In this document: positions 47,070-58,453 of the stretch, piece by piece
How the letters are laid out: every line of letters starts with the position of its first letter
Position numbering within the stretch: position 1 is the first letter of the stretch
Assembly (NCBI GenBank): GCA_028551475.1
Contig: CM052358.1
Location: forward strand, 12,321,938 to 12,385,937
Reading direction: 5' to 3'
Length of the DNA stretch: 64,000 bases
DNA from: Casuarina equisetifolia
Taxonomy: Eukaryota; Streptophyta; Magnoliopsida; Fagales; Casuarinaceae
Translations under genes and position numbers: made by a program
Notes under the pieces: generated by a model
Seen by the model: only the letters and a program-made list of their open reading frames with translations
Databases searched by the model: none
What the model was told of the DNA's origin: nothing

Positions 47070-49060
47070 CTATGCGTATTTACATGCTATCTCGAGAAGA
47101 CAACTACGAAGTTCCCGTGGTTTTGAAAACATTGCCATATGATCAGCACCCTCGATCTCCATCACCTCTTTAATTCCGCTGTTTTCAATCATCCATCGCT
47201 GGAAATTTCCAGGTATAGCCAAGTCCTCATTGAAAACAACATAAACTCGAGGAACAGACCCATATCCCTCGTTTGTGAAGTTCTCTGCCTTGGACAAGTT
47301 CTCACGAAATAGTGATCCTGGCCTTCCTAGACTCTTGGCGAGCTCAAGATCCTTGAAAAATGATCAAAATGTAATTACTGTTACGAGGGGGGCTCAAAAT
47401 TCTTCAAACAATGATAACGTTACAAAAGTTTTAAAACATTGAGAAAGTACCTCAGGAGGACTTAGTTGATAGAGCTTCGACAAGAACTTGGTGCCAAAAA
47501 ACACTGACGTTAGTGGTTCGTCGACAGTACCATAGCATGAAAACTGTGTGTCCAACCATTCTTCCGCTGGAATCTTTCCAACACACTATTCACATAGAAA
47601 AAACAACGTATTTAAAAAAGCAATTTCCTTAAAAATCCAGAATAGTGGATATCGGAGACCCCAACCCACCCGAGAACACACGCACACCGTCTGTAATATG
47701 ACCTGTACAGTGGAATCTCTTTTTATTGGTTAAATGATTCTGATTTATTATTGATGATATTTATAAGACTATTTGAGGAAAGGGAGAAACCCAACCCCAT
47801 TAGAAAAGAGAGGAAGAAGAAAGAGTCGACGCGCTGCAATCACGAGTCTTGACTACTTGATTTGCCGATCGTGGGCAGGCCTTGGTGTTGGCTCTCTAGC
47901 TTCATTACTAAAGCTGCGGGGAGCTGACGGAACAAAATCAGAATTGGGTGGAAGGAAAAGGATTTGCTAAGATTGATAATTGGGTTAGAAGATAAGATTG
48001 CACTAGTATGACAGTATAAGGGTTAATTGTAAAAAATTAGAATTTTCTCTATAAATATAAGAAGTATATAAAAAATAAATAAATAAGTAGTTTCAATTAA
48101 GGAGCCCTAAAGTTAATTGTTGGAGAAAGTTTTTTTAATAAATTCTAAATGATGAGAAAATTTATAGTATGTTCCTTTGGTGAGAGGAAAGTATAAAAAA
48201 AATATATTACAAAAAGATTACAAAAAATATACGATATTATGTTGGTCTAAACCTTTCAAATATGTTATGTTTTATGTGTATTTTTATAATTGTGTGATTG
48301 ATTTTTATGCCAATAATGCAATTTGTTAAATTTCTACAGCAAAAAAGGCTTACTCTTCAACTTCCAAAATGATAGGAGACCATCTTCAACACGAAACCCA
48401 GCAAAGAACCTCTTGCTTCTTAATTTTGTGTCTTTTATATTTATGGGGCAAAAGCAAACAAGAAACGAAGTTGAATTTCTGGTAATACCATTGGAAGCAG
48501 GCATATTATATGTTCTCTGTGCAGTCTGTTCGGAATACATTTTCTACTTTTCAGCTAACCAAGTTACCTGGAAATTCCTGGGGAACAGCTTTGCACCACG
48601 GTTTTTGCATAAGATTTCTTACGGGGTGGGGACCATATTACTAATAATGCAAATCTAGAACAACAAGCACCTGGTGTTAATCTTGTACCTCATCCAAGAC
48701 GTACGATGGTTTGTGTCCCGTATCAGGCATTAAGGCCGCCATGAACACCCCGGCTGCTATCTTCTCGGGGTACTTCTCCATGGCCTGTGCCAAATTCATG
48801 CCTCCCAGGCTATGGCCGACGAGCACCACCTTTTCGTTTGGAGGAAGTGAAGACAATAGATCCAACAAAGGCTTACTGTACTCCTCAAGAGTATGAACAT
48901 CTTGGATCGCCATCATGTTGACGCCCGAAGCCGCAAGATCAGGCGCCGTGACCCTGTGGCCAGCGGATTCAAGCAGGGGCTTGAGCTTGTACCAACACCA
49001 AGCCCCATGGCATGCCCCGTGTACCAGAACAAAATGAGTTTGCTGTCTCGGAACTACCAT
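47070..49060 (-). CDS. Methylesterase (MES/SABP2-like alpha/beta hydrolase), intact
   Basis: Three exons on the minus strand: 48689-49060, 47451-47585 and 47070-47351, all GT-AG and in phase, giving 262 aa. The frame extends upstream to 49087, but that codon is GTG; the ATG at 49060 gives the family-typical MVVPRQQTHFVLVHGACHGA. The nucleophile is Ser84 in GHSLGG, with acid Asp212 (NEDLAIP) and His240 (GADHMAM), spaced as in tobacco SABP2. Plant MES enzymes hydrolyse methyl salicylate, methyl jasmonate or methyl-IAA, and some relatives act as hydroxynitrile lyases or polyneuridine-aldehyde esterases. There is no signal peptide, so it is probably cytosolic. Intron 1 is 1.1 kb. Intact by all visible criteria; substrate unknown. 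Confidence 0.92.
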
Positions 49061-49106
49061 TTTTCTGAAGGCCTTGAAGTTCTTCACGGGTGTCTCTCCC
49101 TCCTTT

Positions 49107-49114
49107 GAATTTTA
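49107..49114 (-). promoter_or_regulatory. TATA box of the 262-aa MES gene
   Basis: TATAAAAT on the minus strand, about 50 nt upstream of the ATG at 49060. With the usual spacing, transcription would start near 49080-49085, giving a leader of about 20-25 nt and excluding the upstream GTG as a start. Confidence 0.55.
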
Positions 49115-49119
49115 TACTA

Positions 49120-50857
49120 CTGTAAGATGCGAAGGCTGGTTAATGTTCGGTCCATTATTGCAAAATTGTAGCGTTTACGGGTCCAGATGCAAGTTGGAGA
49201 ACGTGGCCCTGCAAGGAACGCGATAGGTCTTGACTTGTCCAAATGCACGACGAAAGAGTCACCATCCCCATCCCGGGGTGATTTAGGGTCTTAGGAGGTG
49301 CTTTTCTTTTTTTTTTTTTCCCAAACTGGTAAAGGGGATGGGTGATTTGAATTCGGACTTCTATCGTCTAATTATTGATCTGGGTTCACTAGGTGGGATT
49401 ATCTGGCCTAGCAAAAAGAACAGTAGTAGTTATCTCTAATTCCGTGAGGAAGAAAAACCTTCTCTCTTTCCCAACAGAGTTCAACCTCCAAGAAGGCAAA
49501 ATCCCTCCGTTTCAGTAACCCATTTTTGGGCTTGTTATCCAAGAAGTTAATCGGGGACAATTGTTAAAGGGACTTCCATACCTTTGAATACAAAAGTGAT
49601 AGAGATGTCGTTCAATTTCTAGGTATTGAATATGCTAGAGTAACTCTATATGATTGTTTAATACAAATAAATGGTAAAAACTATGCCACATTATAGACCA
49701 CAAATTTCTACCTCTTTTTTTATTTTTTATTTTTTATTTTTTTTTCTTTTGGTAATTTGTCCATTGCCTTGTCTTTCCTTTATGATTGTCAACTCTCTCT
49801 TTTCTTTTCTTTTAGATTGACTTATAGTTTTTAACAATAAATTACATTTAAACTATACATTTACACTTGATATTTTATTATATACGCAACAAGAGTCTCA
49901 TTTGCTAAAGATGTTGCTTACTTTATTGGCTTTGCTAAAAAGAAAAAAATAAGTAAAATCACTAAATTTATAAAAAAGATTTAACTTTTGATGATTGTCT
50001 CACACGTTTCTCTTTTATTTATTATTAAGTAAGACATATTATCAAACTTAGCTTTCAACCCAAAAAACTATCCCTATTAATGAGAATAATTAAATCCCCA
50101 ATAAACGTCAAAATCTTAACTTTTATATAGGAAAAATTGCTACCAATCCTTTTCATGGATTTAGGCCACGAAACACGAATATCCTTTTGGTGTTTTCATG
50201 TCAAATATTAACTCTCCTCGTTATCAATCAACGATATGCTACTGCCGAGCCATTGTTGCTTTGAAAAACCCTTTAGATAAGTGGGCCTACGAAGATTTCT
50301 CTTTAAAAGGAGAACCCCCTACTACCCCACCGGGAAAAGTTACCTTTTTCTGTCGCTTCCGTCAATCGTCAATGGTGCACGGCGTCGTCTTCTCTAAGAG
50401 GTTTTCGTCACATGCTCAAAGCATCCTTGATTTTTTTGACCGTGCATTCTCTCGCTCAGATTTTTTTGGTGCCAAACTCTATCCTGGCCACCCCTACGCC
50501 CGAGGACCAAAATTGGGATATAATCTTATTCCAACATAGTGAAAAAAAAAAAAACAAAAGGTGTATGCACTTGTAATCATTACATGTTTGAGACTGTCGT
50601 GATTAGACATATGAGACATCAAGTGATATTATTTATAACTTTAAAAATGTTAAATAACAGGTCTCAGTTGTTCCTAATTTTTAATTAAGCTATATACAGT
50701 TGTTAATGACATGATGAAGTAGGTATCATAAAAGTCAAGGCAGATTCATTAATGGTTTGACATCGGTTTTTTTCGTTGGAAGAAAGTGGAATGCCAGCGA
50801 AAAATACGTGCTTATTGGTAAAATGTAAGGGCTTATCCCATAATACAATCAATTATT
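49120..50857. other. Intergenic region between MES copies
   Basis: AT-rich, with pyrimidine runs near 49710-49815. A plus-strand frame of 113 codons at 50198-50539 has unusually mixed composition (for example KGEPPTTPPGKVTFFC) but matches nothing I know and has no neighbouring exons. The right part (about 50650-50857) is homologous to 53500-53683, the 3' flank of another MES pseudogene. Confidence 0.5.
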
Positions 50858-51605
50858 TCAACAGTATTTCTCAGCAATTTCTTGGAGACAAAGAGAAAGC
50901 TCATTGTGTTTTGAAAGCATGGCCAAGTGGTCAGCTCCTGCAAGTGATTTGACTTCTTTTGGCGGGCTGTTCTCAATCATCCATTGCTGAAAATCTGGCT
51001 TTAGCAGCTCATCTTTCTCGGACAAGATGAAAACGCGACTCACTGATCCAAATTTTTCTTCTGCGGGCAGAGATTCCGCTGCCAAGTCTTGCAAGTACAA
51101 GTTACTTGGCTTTACCAACATTTAGGCCAATTCCAGATCCTGCTTTCAAAATTCAACACACACATTAGCAATCCTTTGCTGTTGTTAGCTATCAGTTCAT
51201 GTGAAGTTGCTTAATGCACCCACCTGCCCTTGGCATTGTTGGTAGACATTGGCTGCCAGATAATTCGGTCCAAACACTGCACAAGTTGGTGGGTCTTCTG
51301 GCCCTCGATCGAAGGAGAAGTGGAAGTCCAACAGGGACTCCTTGGGGATTCTCTCAAAATACTGGTTTCAACATACCACCAAAATGAAAAAAAAAAAAAA
51401 AAACAAGACCAAGCCTGCCTATAAGCAATGTTTGAAGAAGACAAGTATCGGCGATGTTTTTTTCTTTGCTAGATTTAGTGAATTGGTGTACAATGAAGAA
51501 CTTTACCTCTTGCACCAAAGTTGCCAGTGGAAATACCAAATTTGGCATGAAGGCTGAGACATAGACTGCCAATGAGACCTTCTCTGGGAAACTCTCCATG
51601 GCTTG
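50858..51605 (-). pseudogene. MES pseudogene, 5'-truncated with a nonsense codon
   Basis: The exon 1 remnant (51507-51605) reads EQAMESFPEKVSLAVYVSAF and ends at a GT donor; the first two thirds with the nucleophile Ser are gone. Exon 2 (51224-51361) is open for 46 codons from YFERIPKESLLDF. Exon 3 (50858-51139) reads DLELA and then TAA, after which the frame is open to EIAEKYC with EKDELL and GADHLAM carrying the acid Asp and catalytic His. It resembles the 258-aa gene at 55576 more than the 262-aa gene. The truncation point coincides with the left edge of the dispersed duplication at 51606. Confidence 0.85.
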
Positions 51606-52898
51606 TTCTAGTTTTAATTGTTCGTAATCCATGACTTTTGCATTATATTGACCAAATGTACCCTTGCTAAAAGGAAAAGCAACAAATCGACTGGTTTACT
51701 AAGACCACAGCCCTTTCAGATAAATCGTGAAAACTGATTACAAGAAAAACTGCAGGATTGCAGCTGCTTCTAATACACAACAAAATACAGTACAAAAGAA
51801 TGAAAACAATGGGACTCTTGTACAAAATCAAAAGGTCGACAGTCTGTCCACCGTGGCATGGACTGCCACGTCAAGTCACCCCTCCAGACAAAGAGAGTGA
51901 TGCAAATTTTGAAAACCAAAACATAAAAATTAAAGAAGAATAGAGTTTATAGAATATTAATTCTGTTTCAAGCTTTAATCTTTTCTAATTTGTTTCTTTT
52001 CGACTTTCGCATTCCTTTTTCTGCAATGTTTTTTGGTTAGAAATTTTTTGTGTTCGCCCATGAACTTTTGCTTGTGGACTTAAAAACCCAGAAGCGTTTT
52101 ACTTTAAAGATTTATCTTGCAACAAAACTTGGGCACATATACTATGAATATGTTGTAAAACAAAATTATTTGAGGAGGTAGAACACCATCTACGTGTAAA
52201 ATTTCTAATTATTAGTATACAATGAATTTATCAGTAAACGGAAACATTTGTTAGCTTCTCACTGTAGGTGACTCCATTGACTTGCTGACATTTTGAGAAG
52301 CCAGTAAAAGCAAAGCAAGCCACCGCCGTGACTTCTTCTTGAGTTGCCTTGAGCAGCCTGCGGAAGGCATCTCTAGGCACGAAGCAACCACAACAAATTT
52401 TTCTCCTCATCGTACTCATCCTACGCGAAACAATAAGCTTGTTACCTTGAGCACATGTATGAGAGACATGTAGCATAAATTTCAGAGAATCAAAATACCG
52501 TGTTAGGACAAATAATTACATGCAAAGTAATGATTCTTTGGATTCTTGGATGATTACAACTAACATTATTAATACCTTTTTTTTTTTATGATAATAGGTC
52601 CATTTTACAGCTAGCTGCCAACTTTAATTTTTATGAGAAGACCAAACATATTAAAATAAATTATCATTTCACATTAGAGAAGATACATGTATTTGTGCAA
52701 GAATATCACACAAATCTATTGGAAAAAGTATTGAATTCTCTATGACATCATTTTTTATTGAACAAGTTGGCATGTATTACTTATACAAACCACCATATTC
52801 TATGGCAACATACTTTGAGAAAAATATGTTGTTTTCTTTGTTTTGTAGTGGATAACCCTGGGACCAAAGGTTAGTACCGTAAACATTTGGTTCATTTG

Positions 52899-53016
52899 TG
52901 TTAGAACGTAAGCCCATGAGAAAACCTTGAACAAGATAGTTTTAAAGGGTCCAACGCATTCTAATAAGGTGCAGTTTACCCAGGTGCCTTACCGATGTGG
53001 GATTGGTTCACTAACA
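52899..53016 (-). mobile_element. 118-bp solo LTR of a TRIM-like element
   Basis: TGTTAGAACG to TTCACTAACA, flanked by perfect 5-bp duplications ATTTG (52894-52898 and 53017-53021). Copy 1 has the empty site with one ATTTG at 2589-2593. Its length and termini match the LTRs of the array at 11422-12002, and on the minus strand it contains ATCCCACATCGG, a motif common in plant TRIM LTRs. No internal domain remains. Confidence 0.85.
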
Positions 53017-53161
53017 ATTTGTTCTTCTCTTGGAGCTGTGTAATTAATCTTCACAGGTTTAATAGAAATTGCGTTATTCTGTTTTGCAATCACTTTTATT
53101 TGTACAAAGATCTAGGTACTTGTAATCATTTCATATTCAAGACCATAGAAACTAGAGATAG

Positions 53162-53404
53162 CTAGGCACGCAGCATATTATTCGGAATTTTAAAAGAATT
53201 ATCGAAAACATCATCAGATACTACTATCCCGTTACTTTTTAATAGTTTTTCTATTACATGTGGATGACAAGGGCTTGAGTGGGCAATGACATCGCGAGTG
53301 ATTTTCAAAAACAAAAGTCTTGTTTCTTCTTGATAATGCAAGATTTTCTTATTATCTAAAACACTAGAAAATCTTCCCAAATCAGCATTAACCAATATTT
53401 TCAA
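53162..53404 (-). pseudogene. Unrecognised open frame within the dispersed duplication
   Basis: An 80-codon minus-strand frame with balanced, protein-like composition (NADLGRFSSVLDNKKILHY onward, ending NSFKIPNNMLRA). It begins without an ATG (the first codon is TTG), so it would be an internal or terminal exon. The equivalent in copy 1 (about 2740-2970) has at least one frameshift in the first quarter. Together with the frame at 1836-2039 it may belong to one ancestral minus-strand gene captured by the duplication. I do not recognise it. Confidence 0.35.
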
Positions 53405-53683
53405 GACTCAGATATGTGTTTAGTTATAAAAAAAAGTGACATTTTCACCATTGCGGAACCCTTGAATAGAGGAAAGGGCAAAGGTAGCCATCTGTCCGGT
53501 TGTACTTAATTTTTAATTAAGCTCTCCCCAGCTGTTAATGACATCATTAAACCGCCTTGAAACTCAAGGCAGCTTAATTAATGTTTTCACATCAGTGCTT
53601 TCTATTGCACGAGAGAGTGCCAACTCTGACTCGTGCTTATTATTAAAATGCAAAGACTTCCTCCAGTAATTCACTCAAACAAT

Positions 53684-54112
53684 TCAACAGTATTTCTCCG
53701 CAATTTCTTAGAGACGAATGCAAAGCTCATTGGGGTTTTGAAATCGTGGACACGGGATAAGGTCGGCACAGCAATTTAGGTTTTATGGTCAGGCTGCTCT
53801 CAATTATCAATCCTTAAAAAGTCTTCCTTCATCATGTCATCTTTATCGCACAAGCTGACCCGCAATTTTCCTCTGCGAGCAGATATTCCATTGCCAAGTC
53901 TTGTAAGTATAACTTAATTGATTTTAGCAAAAACTACGCTAATTCCACATCCTGCAACAAAATCTTTTGCTGTACTTAGCTGGGCAGTTGTTGTAGACTC
54001 TGGCTAGCAATTAATTAAGCTCAAGTAAACACCAAGTTGGCGGGTTTTGTGGTCTATCATCGAAGGAGAGCCTTACATACATCAGGGACTCCGTGGGGGT
54101 TCTCTCGAGAAA
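53684..54112 (-). pseudogene. MES pseudogene, exons 2 and 3 degraded
   Basis: Exon 2 starts at 54112 after an AG acceptor and resembles the exon 2 of the 50858 pseudogene (frame around ERTPTESLMY), but decays before its donor. Exon 3 reads DVELA, then a stop, then LLKSIKLYLQDLAMEYL, followed by a deletion that removes the catalytic Asp region. The end with the His region is frameshifted. No exon 1 remains. It is a sister of the pseudogene at 50858, sharing the stop after the ELA codons, so they duplicated after that mutation. Confidence 0.75.
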
Positions 54113-55575
54113 CTGGTTCCAAGTACCACCAAAGGATGGTTTTTGTAGCTCAATAAATAGATAGATTTGTATATCTTTATACAACCCATGTCAGAGTCAG
54201 ATGAGTCCAACGCAGTGTGCAGTCTAAATCAATATCCCCATAAAAGAAATGACCACTTCTCAGTGATATGATTTATTGATCCCGCTGGAAGCTGAAAACT
54301 GATTTCAGCACTTGATTATATTCAGATGAGATGGACAGTGTTATTTCTTAAAATATACATATAGTTAATAAGCGCTTAGCTTAGTAGTAAACAAGTTTTG
54401 CCTACCATTAAACCATTAAGTTCACAATATAGAACTTAATACACTAATCAATTTTTAACAGCCATTCATTGGAGTAGTCATTAATAAATAATTTAATGAG
54501 TCTTATCAACCAACTTAAAATCCTGCTCCCAAAATTAATATGCAGTGTCACGTGAATATGATCTGACCATATAATGATCATTGATGTTCGAAATTAAAAT
54601 GTATATTTGTAAATCACATCTTATTTTTCATCAATTCTGATGTTAAAGACAGTTAAAAAAAAATTCACGATGAAATAATGATTCAAGGGACTAAAAATAT
54701 TGCTAATGATAGTTTAAAGATATATGTATAGACAATATATTATTTCGAGTAAATGTATTTCTACCTAATTTTTCCAATGCTGATCTTTCAGCAATTATTG
54801 AGTGATATGCCTGAACCAGCGAATGATTGGCATTCTTTGTTTGAAGCACGTCACCTTAGTGGGTAATGCAAATTTGCCAAAAATGTGGGTGGGTGCAGAG
54901 AATCCACTTTATGTATGGATGGCGTTATACTGCATGGCAAGAAAGGAAACAAATGTATGGTTGAAAGGAAAGAAGAAGCTCCTTCATTATTTGATCGAAC
55001 AATGGAGAACTCACTTCTACAACCTTCTACATTTCTCTTTGCAATCACATCCATATGATGAGGCTATACAAGTTCATAACCTTTGAAGAGCACCTTTTTT
55101 TTTTTGTTGAAATATAAGTTACATTAATAAAATGTAATATACAAAAACATAAGGGCATATCTCAATAGTACAATAATTTTCAAAAAATTAAGAGTAAGAG
55201 AAAATAGAGGTTAGAAGCTCTAAAATCTTACTTAAAATAACATTTTCTTATAAAGATTTGATATTATGAAGCAAAGAAACTCTTCTTCATATAATTTTTC
55301 TTATTTTAACGAACAAAATTGAAATGTTAATTATTTTATTATGAAATCTTATTTGATTCAGTTCAGTCAATAAACAATAAATATAAATTAAAAATAATAT
55401 TTTAAGAAGTTTTAAAACAAAATTTTTTCTTTAAATGTTTAATCATTCATTGTAATTTTTTATTCCATCCTCCAATGTGACACCTTTTATTTTCTATTAG
55501 AAAGTAAACAAAAGAGACATATACTTCTTGATCATCAAACGCTAGCTCGCGTATTATTTTAGGATTGAAATTCCT
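54113..55575. other. Intergenic region before the 258-aa MES gene
   Basis: AT-rich. A plus-strand frame at 54802-55086 (94 codons, first in-frame ATG at 54802) has no recognisable motif. Nothing else supported. Confidence 0.5.
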
Positions 55576-56550
55576 TCAATTGCCTATCTCACGAATACAC
55601 TGCCCAGTGACTTGCAGTAGTCTCTGGCATAGTTCTAAGGGCTTTGAGAGCATAGCCATGTGCCCAGCTCCATTAATTGAAATTACTTCCTTAGGAGGGT
55701 TGTTATCAATCATTAAGCGCTGAAAATCTTCCTTCATCACTTCGTCCTCTTCGAAAACTATAAAAGCCCGATTGATTGACCCATATTTCTCTTTCGTTAG
55801 CATAAACTCCTTGGAGAAGTCTTCAACGAACAACTTAGCTGGCCTCATCAACATAATGGCCAATTCCAAATCCTGCATGCAAATTAGAGCACATAAATGC
55901 AACTGGTAAAGTGTCGTGCCACTGTTAGCCATCTAGAAAAAGCATGAATCTGCTTAAAAAGCTTACCTCTGATTGACTGTGTGATTGCAACTTGGTCCTT
56001 ATATAATCCGGGCCACAGGTTATTGTATCCTCTGAAAACTGGCAATCCAAGAAGCATTCCATTGGGTTCCTTTTAAAGTACTAGTTTCCAACACCAAAAC
56101 CAAATATAAAGTAAACATATGGATATAAACAGATTTCTTAAAGCAAAGGAATGATGTCATAGGATCTGGGCAAGAACTTTTTACTTCTTGTATGAGCGTT
56201 GCCGGTGGAGACTCCCAGTTTGGCATATAGGCTGAGAGAAAAACTGCCATGGAAATCTTTTCGGGGAAGCTCTCCATGGCTATAGATATACAGAGGCCAC
56301 CATAGCTATGACCAACCAAAATCACCCTCTCACCTTGAGGGAGAGAGGCCATGAACTCCGTCAACAGCCGTGCATAGTCCCAAATAGAAATGACCTCAGT
56401 CAGCTGCTTGGGGTCAATCCCACAAGCACCAAGGTCAAAGGCAGTAACACGGTGACCAGCCTGTTTGAGCTGGACGACAAGCTTGTACCAGCACCAAGCC
56501 CCGTAGCAAACTCCATGAACTAAAACAAAGTGCTTCACAGTGTCCGTCAT
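55576..56550 (-). CDS. Methylesterase-like alpha/beta hydrolase, intact
   Basis: Three exons: 56185-56550, 55967-56080 and 55576-55872, all GT-AG and in phase, 258 aa. The upstream codon at 56562 is GTG; the first ATG is at 56550 (MTDTVKHFVLVHGVCYGAW). The catalytic triad is Ser82 in GHSYGG, Asp203 (EEDEVM) and His231 in GAGHMAM. Relative to the 262-aa paralogue it has CYGAW for CHGAW, Tyr for Leu in the nucleophile elbow, and Gly for Asp just before the catalytic His, so pocket and substrate may differ. Exon 2 is short and polar. No signal peptide, so probably cytosolic. It is the last MES copy before ATG101. Intact by all visible criteria; substrate unknown. Confidence 0.9.
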
Positions 56551-56587
56551 CTGTTCTTCCACTTAGCGCTTGTGGCACTTTATCAGT

Positions 56588-56594
56588 TTATATA
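56588..56594 (-). promoter_or_regulatory. TATA box of the 258-aa MES gene
   Basis: TATATAA on the minus strand, about 38 nt upstream of the ATG at 56550. This implies a very short leader and supports 56550 rather than the upstream GTG as the start. Confidence 0.55.
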
Positions 56595-56599
56595 GAGAA

Positions 56600-57398
56600 A
56601 AAGAAGAGATGAAGTACAGTGCGGAAGTGAAGATAAATGTGAAATCTCCTTGATAGTAAACTAGTACAAACGGAAGTTTTTGGCATCAGTCAGTTTCACG
56701 CTGCGTATCAGAGACTTTGTCTTCTCATGGCCTCCCGTGAACTTCGTTCAAAACGCGTCGATGATCATTGCGATGTTGCTTGTTCCCACGCCAATTGGAA
56801 AACAAATTGAGGGATGAATCATTTTTTCTTGCAGACTCTGGCAAGAAAATCTTTTTGAGATGGCGAAGCCTACATGTCGTTATTGCATTCACACTACTTT
56901 CATAACGTGTTGCCGAAAAAATTGACCAATCATTCAAGCTGAGGTGTTAAAGATAGAAATGCCAATTGATTGCAACCATCTGTCCTATCAAAGGATTTAA
57001 TTTGTTTGAATTTTCTTCACAAACTTTAGAACCTTTCACCCAACACCAACGACTCATGTTGCCCGCAAGATACAGATAGAATGGATACACATCATTTGGA
57101 CCCGTTAACCAAATTCATAAACTCAGTCATCAATGCAACAGGACACGACCTCCGAGGTCCTGGTTGAGAACACTTGCGTCAATTCAGGATATAGCAAGAC
57201 TAAACAAGAATCAGATACATAGAAAAGGTGGCTGTGGGTTAGAAGGGTCAGATTTGTACAGAGAATTGCACATTTGTACAGCTTTCTGCACCCACCTCAT
57301 AAATATACATGCTTTCGGACACAATGTACGTGTTAAACCATTTTACTCCGAGAACACGAGGGCAATAAGTGGCATAGCTTGTGTAAGTTGATTGATGA
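56600..57398. other. Spacer between the MES gene and ATG101
   Basis: Contains the MES promoter region and probably the 3' UTR of ATG101 on its right side. Short frames here are not convincing. Confidence 0.5.
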
Positions 57399-58415
57399 TC
57401 AGCTGAGCATGGTTGGATGCCCAGTTTGGAGCATCCTCTTGATCATGTCCATTCCAAATGCTGAATCCGACGAGCTGGCAATGGCAGAAGATTTTAATAT
57501 CAGCAATTTAAGCATGAGCTTTATACAAACTATTTAACTGAAATAATTAGAAGAAATAGCACACCTTTTAAGAAAGCAAGGCATTAAGGACGGACAATAA
57601 AGTTAACCCAACCCCATGTACAAAATTCTTAATGCACTTGTTCCTCAAAAAGATGCAGCTTGCTTTCACAAGAACAGTGATGAGTATTAACGGAGTTCTA
57701 AGCTTAACCACGGTAACTAAACCATAGCTCCCCAATATCAGACCTGATTTTACTGATGCACAGAGAGAGAGAGAGAGAGAGAGAACTGGCACCTGCCAAT
57801 CGTGATAACACTATTTCCCAACATCCATATTACTCTGCTCATATCACCAAACCACATGTAAACAGCCAACGTCACTGCAACAGTTTCTACTTTTGAACCA
57901 TAATAACTAAACACGTTCACACCCCTGCCCTGATGCCCTGATGCCCTCACGCATAAACCACCAACCTTAGGCCTACCCCACTTGTTGCTGTTATAGAACT
58001 TTGGGAAACTAGATACAACGTCAGATAACCCAAAAACAAGTATGTATCATAAAGCAAAAGCAAAACTTCACAATGTAATAAAAGAGATTCCATCTGACCT
58101 TGCTTGACTAAAACAAACTCGTTCATGAACAAGAAGGCATACAGTAAGTTAACTTGGAAGGAAAGCTTTCTTCAATTCGATTGCTACTGCTACTAACAGT
58201 TTATTAGCTCACAGTTGAAGTACTTTTGTAGGTGTGTATTTTCCCCTACCTTTAAAGCACATCTTAAGCTTTATCTTATCTATCTGCCAAATAATGAAAC
58301 CTGAAATTTTAATTCATTCTCTAACGCTCATGACCATGCCTAAAGGCACATTTCCACTCATTATAGCATAAAAATCATCTCATAAACAGCCACTCTATTA
58401 CAAGGGATAAATAAA

Positions 58416-58453
<38 letters not shown>

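Larger units (their letters stand above)
51606..53819. repeat. Dispersed segmental duplication, copy 2 (partner 1214-3155)
   Basis: Begins TTCTAGTTTTAATTGTTCG inside the truncated MES exon 1 and ends within another MES exon 3. It contains exon-like relics at about 52217-52422 and 53162-53404, and a 118-bp LTR insertion absent from copy 1. Confidence 0.85.

Noticed and set aside
49061..49087. Nine extra N-terminal codons on the 262-aa MES protein
   Set aside because: The upstream codon is GTG, and a TATA box just upstream puts the transcript start close to it; the ATG at 49060 gives the normal family start.
56551..56562. Start at 56562 for the 258-aa MES protein
   Set aside because: That codon is GTG, and the TATA box is only about 26 nt away; the ATG at 56550 is used instead.
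57568..57950. Small secreted-looking frames near the 3' end of ATG101
   Set aside because: They read through the (GA)n tract in an ATG101 intron and have no coding support.
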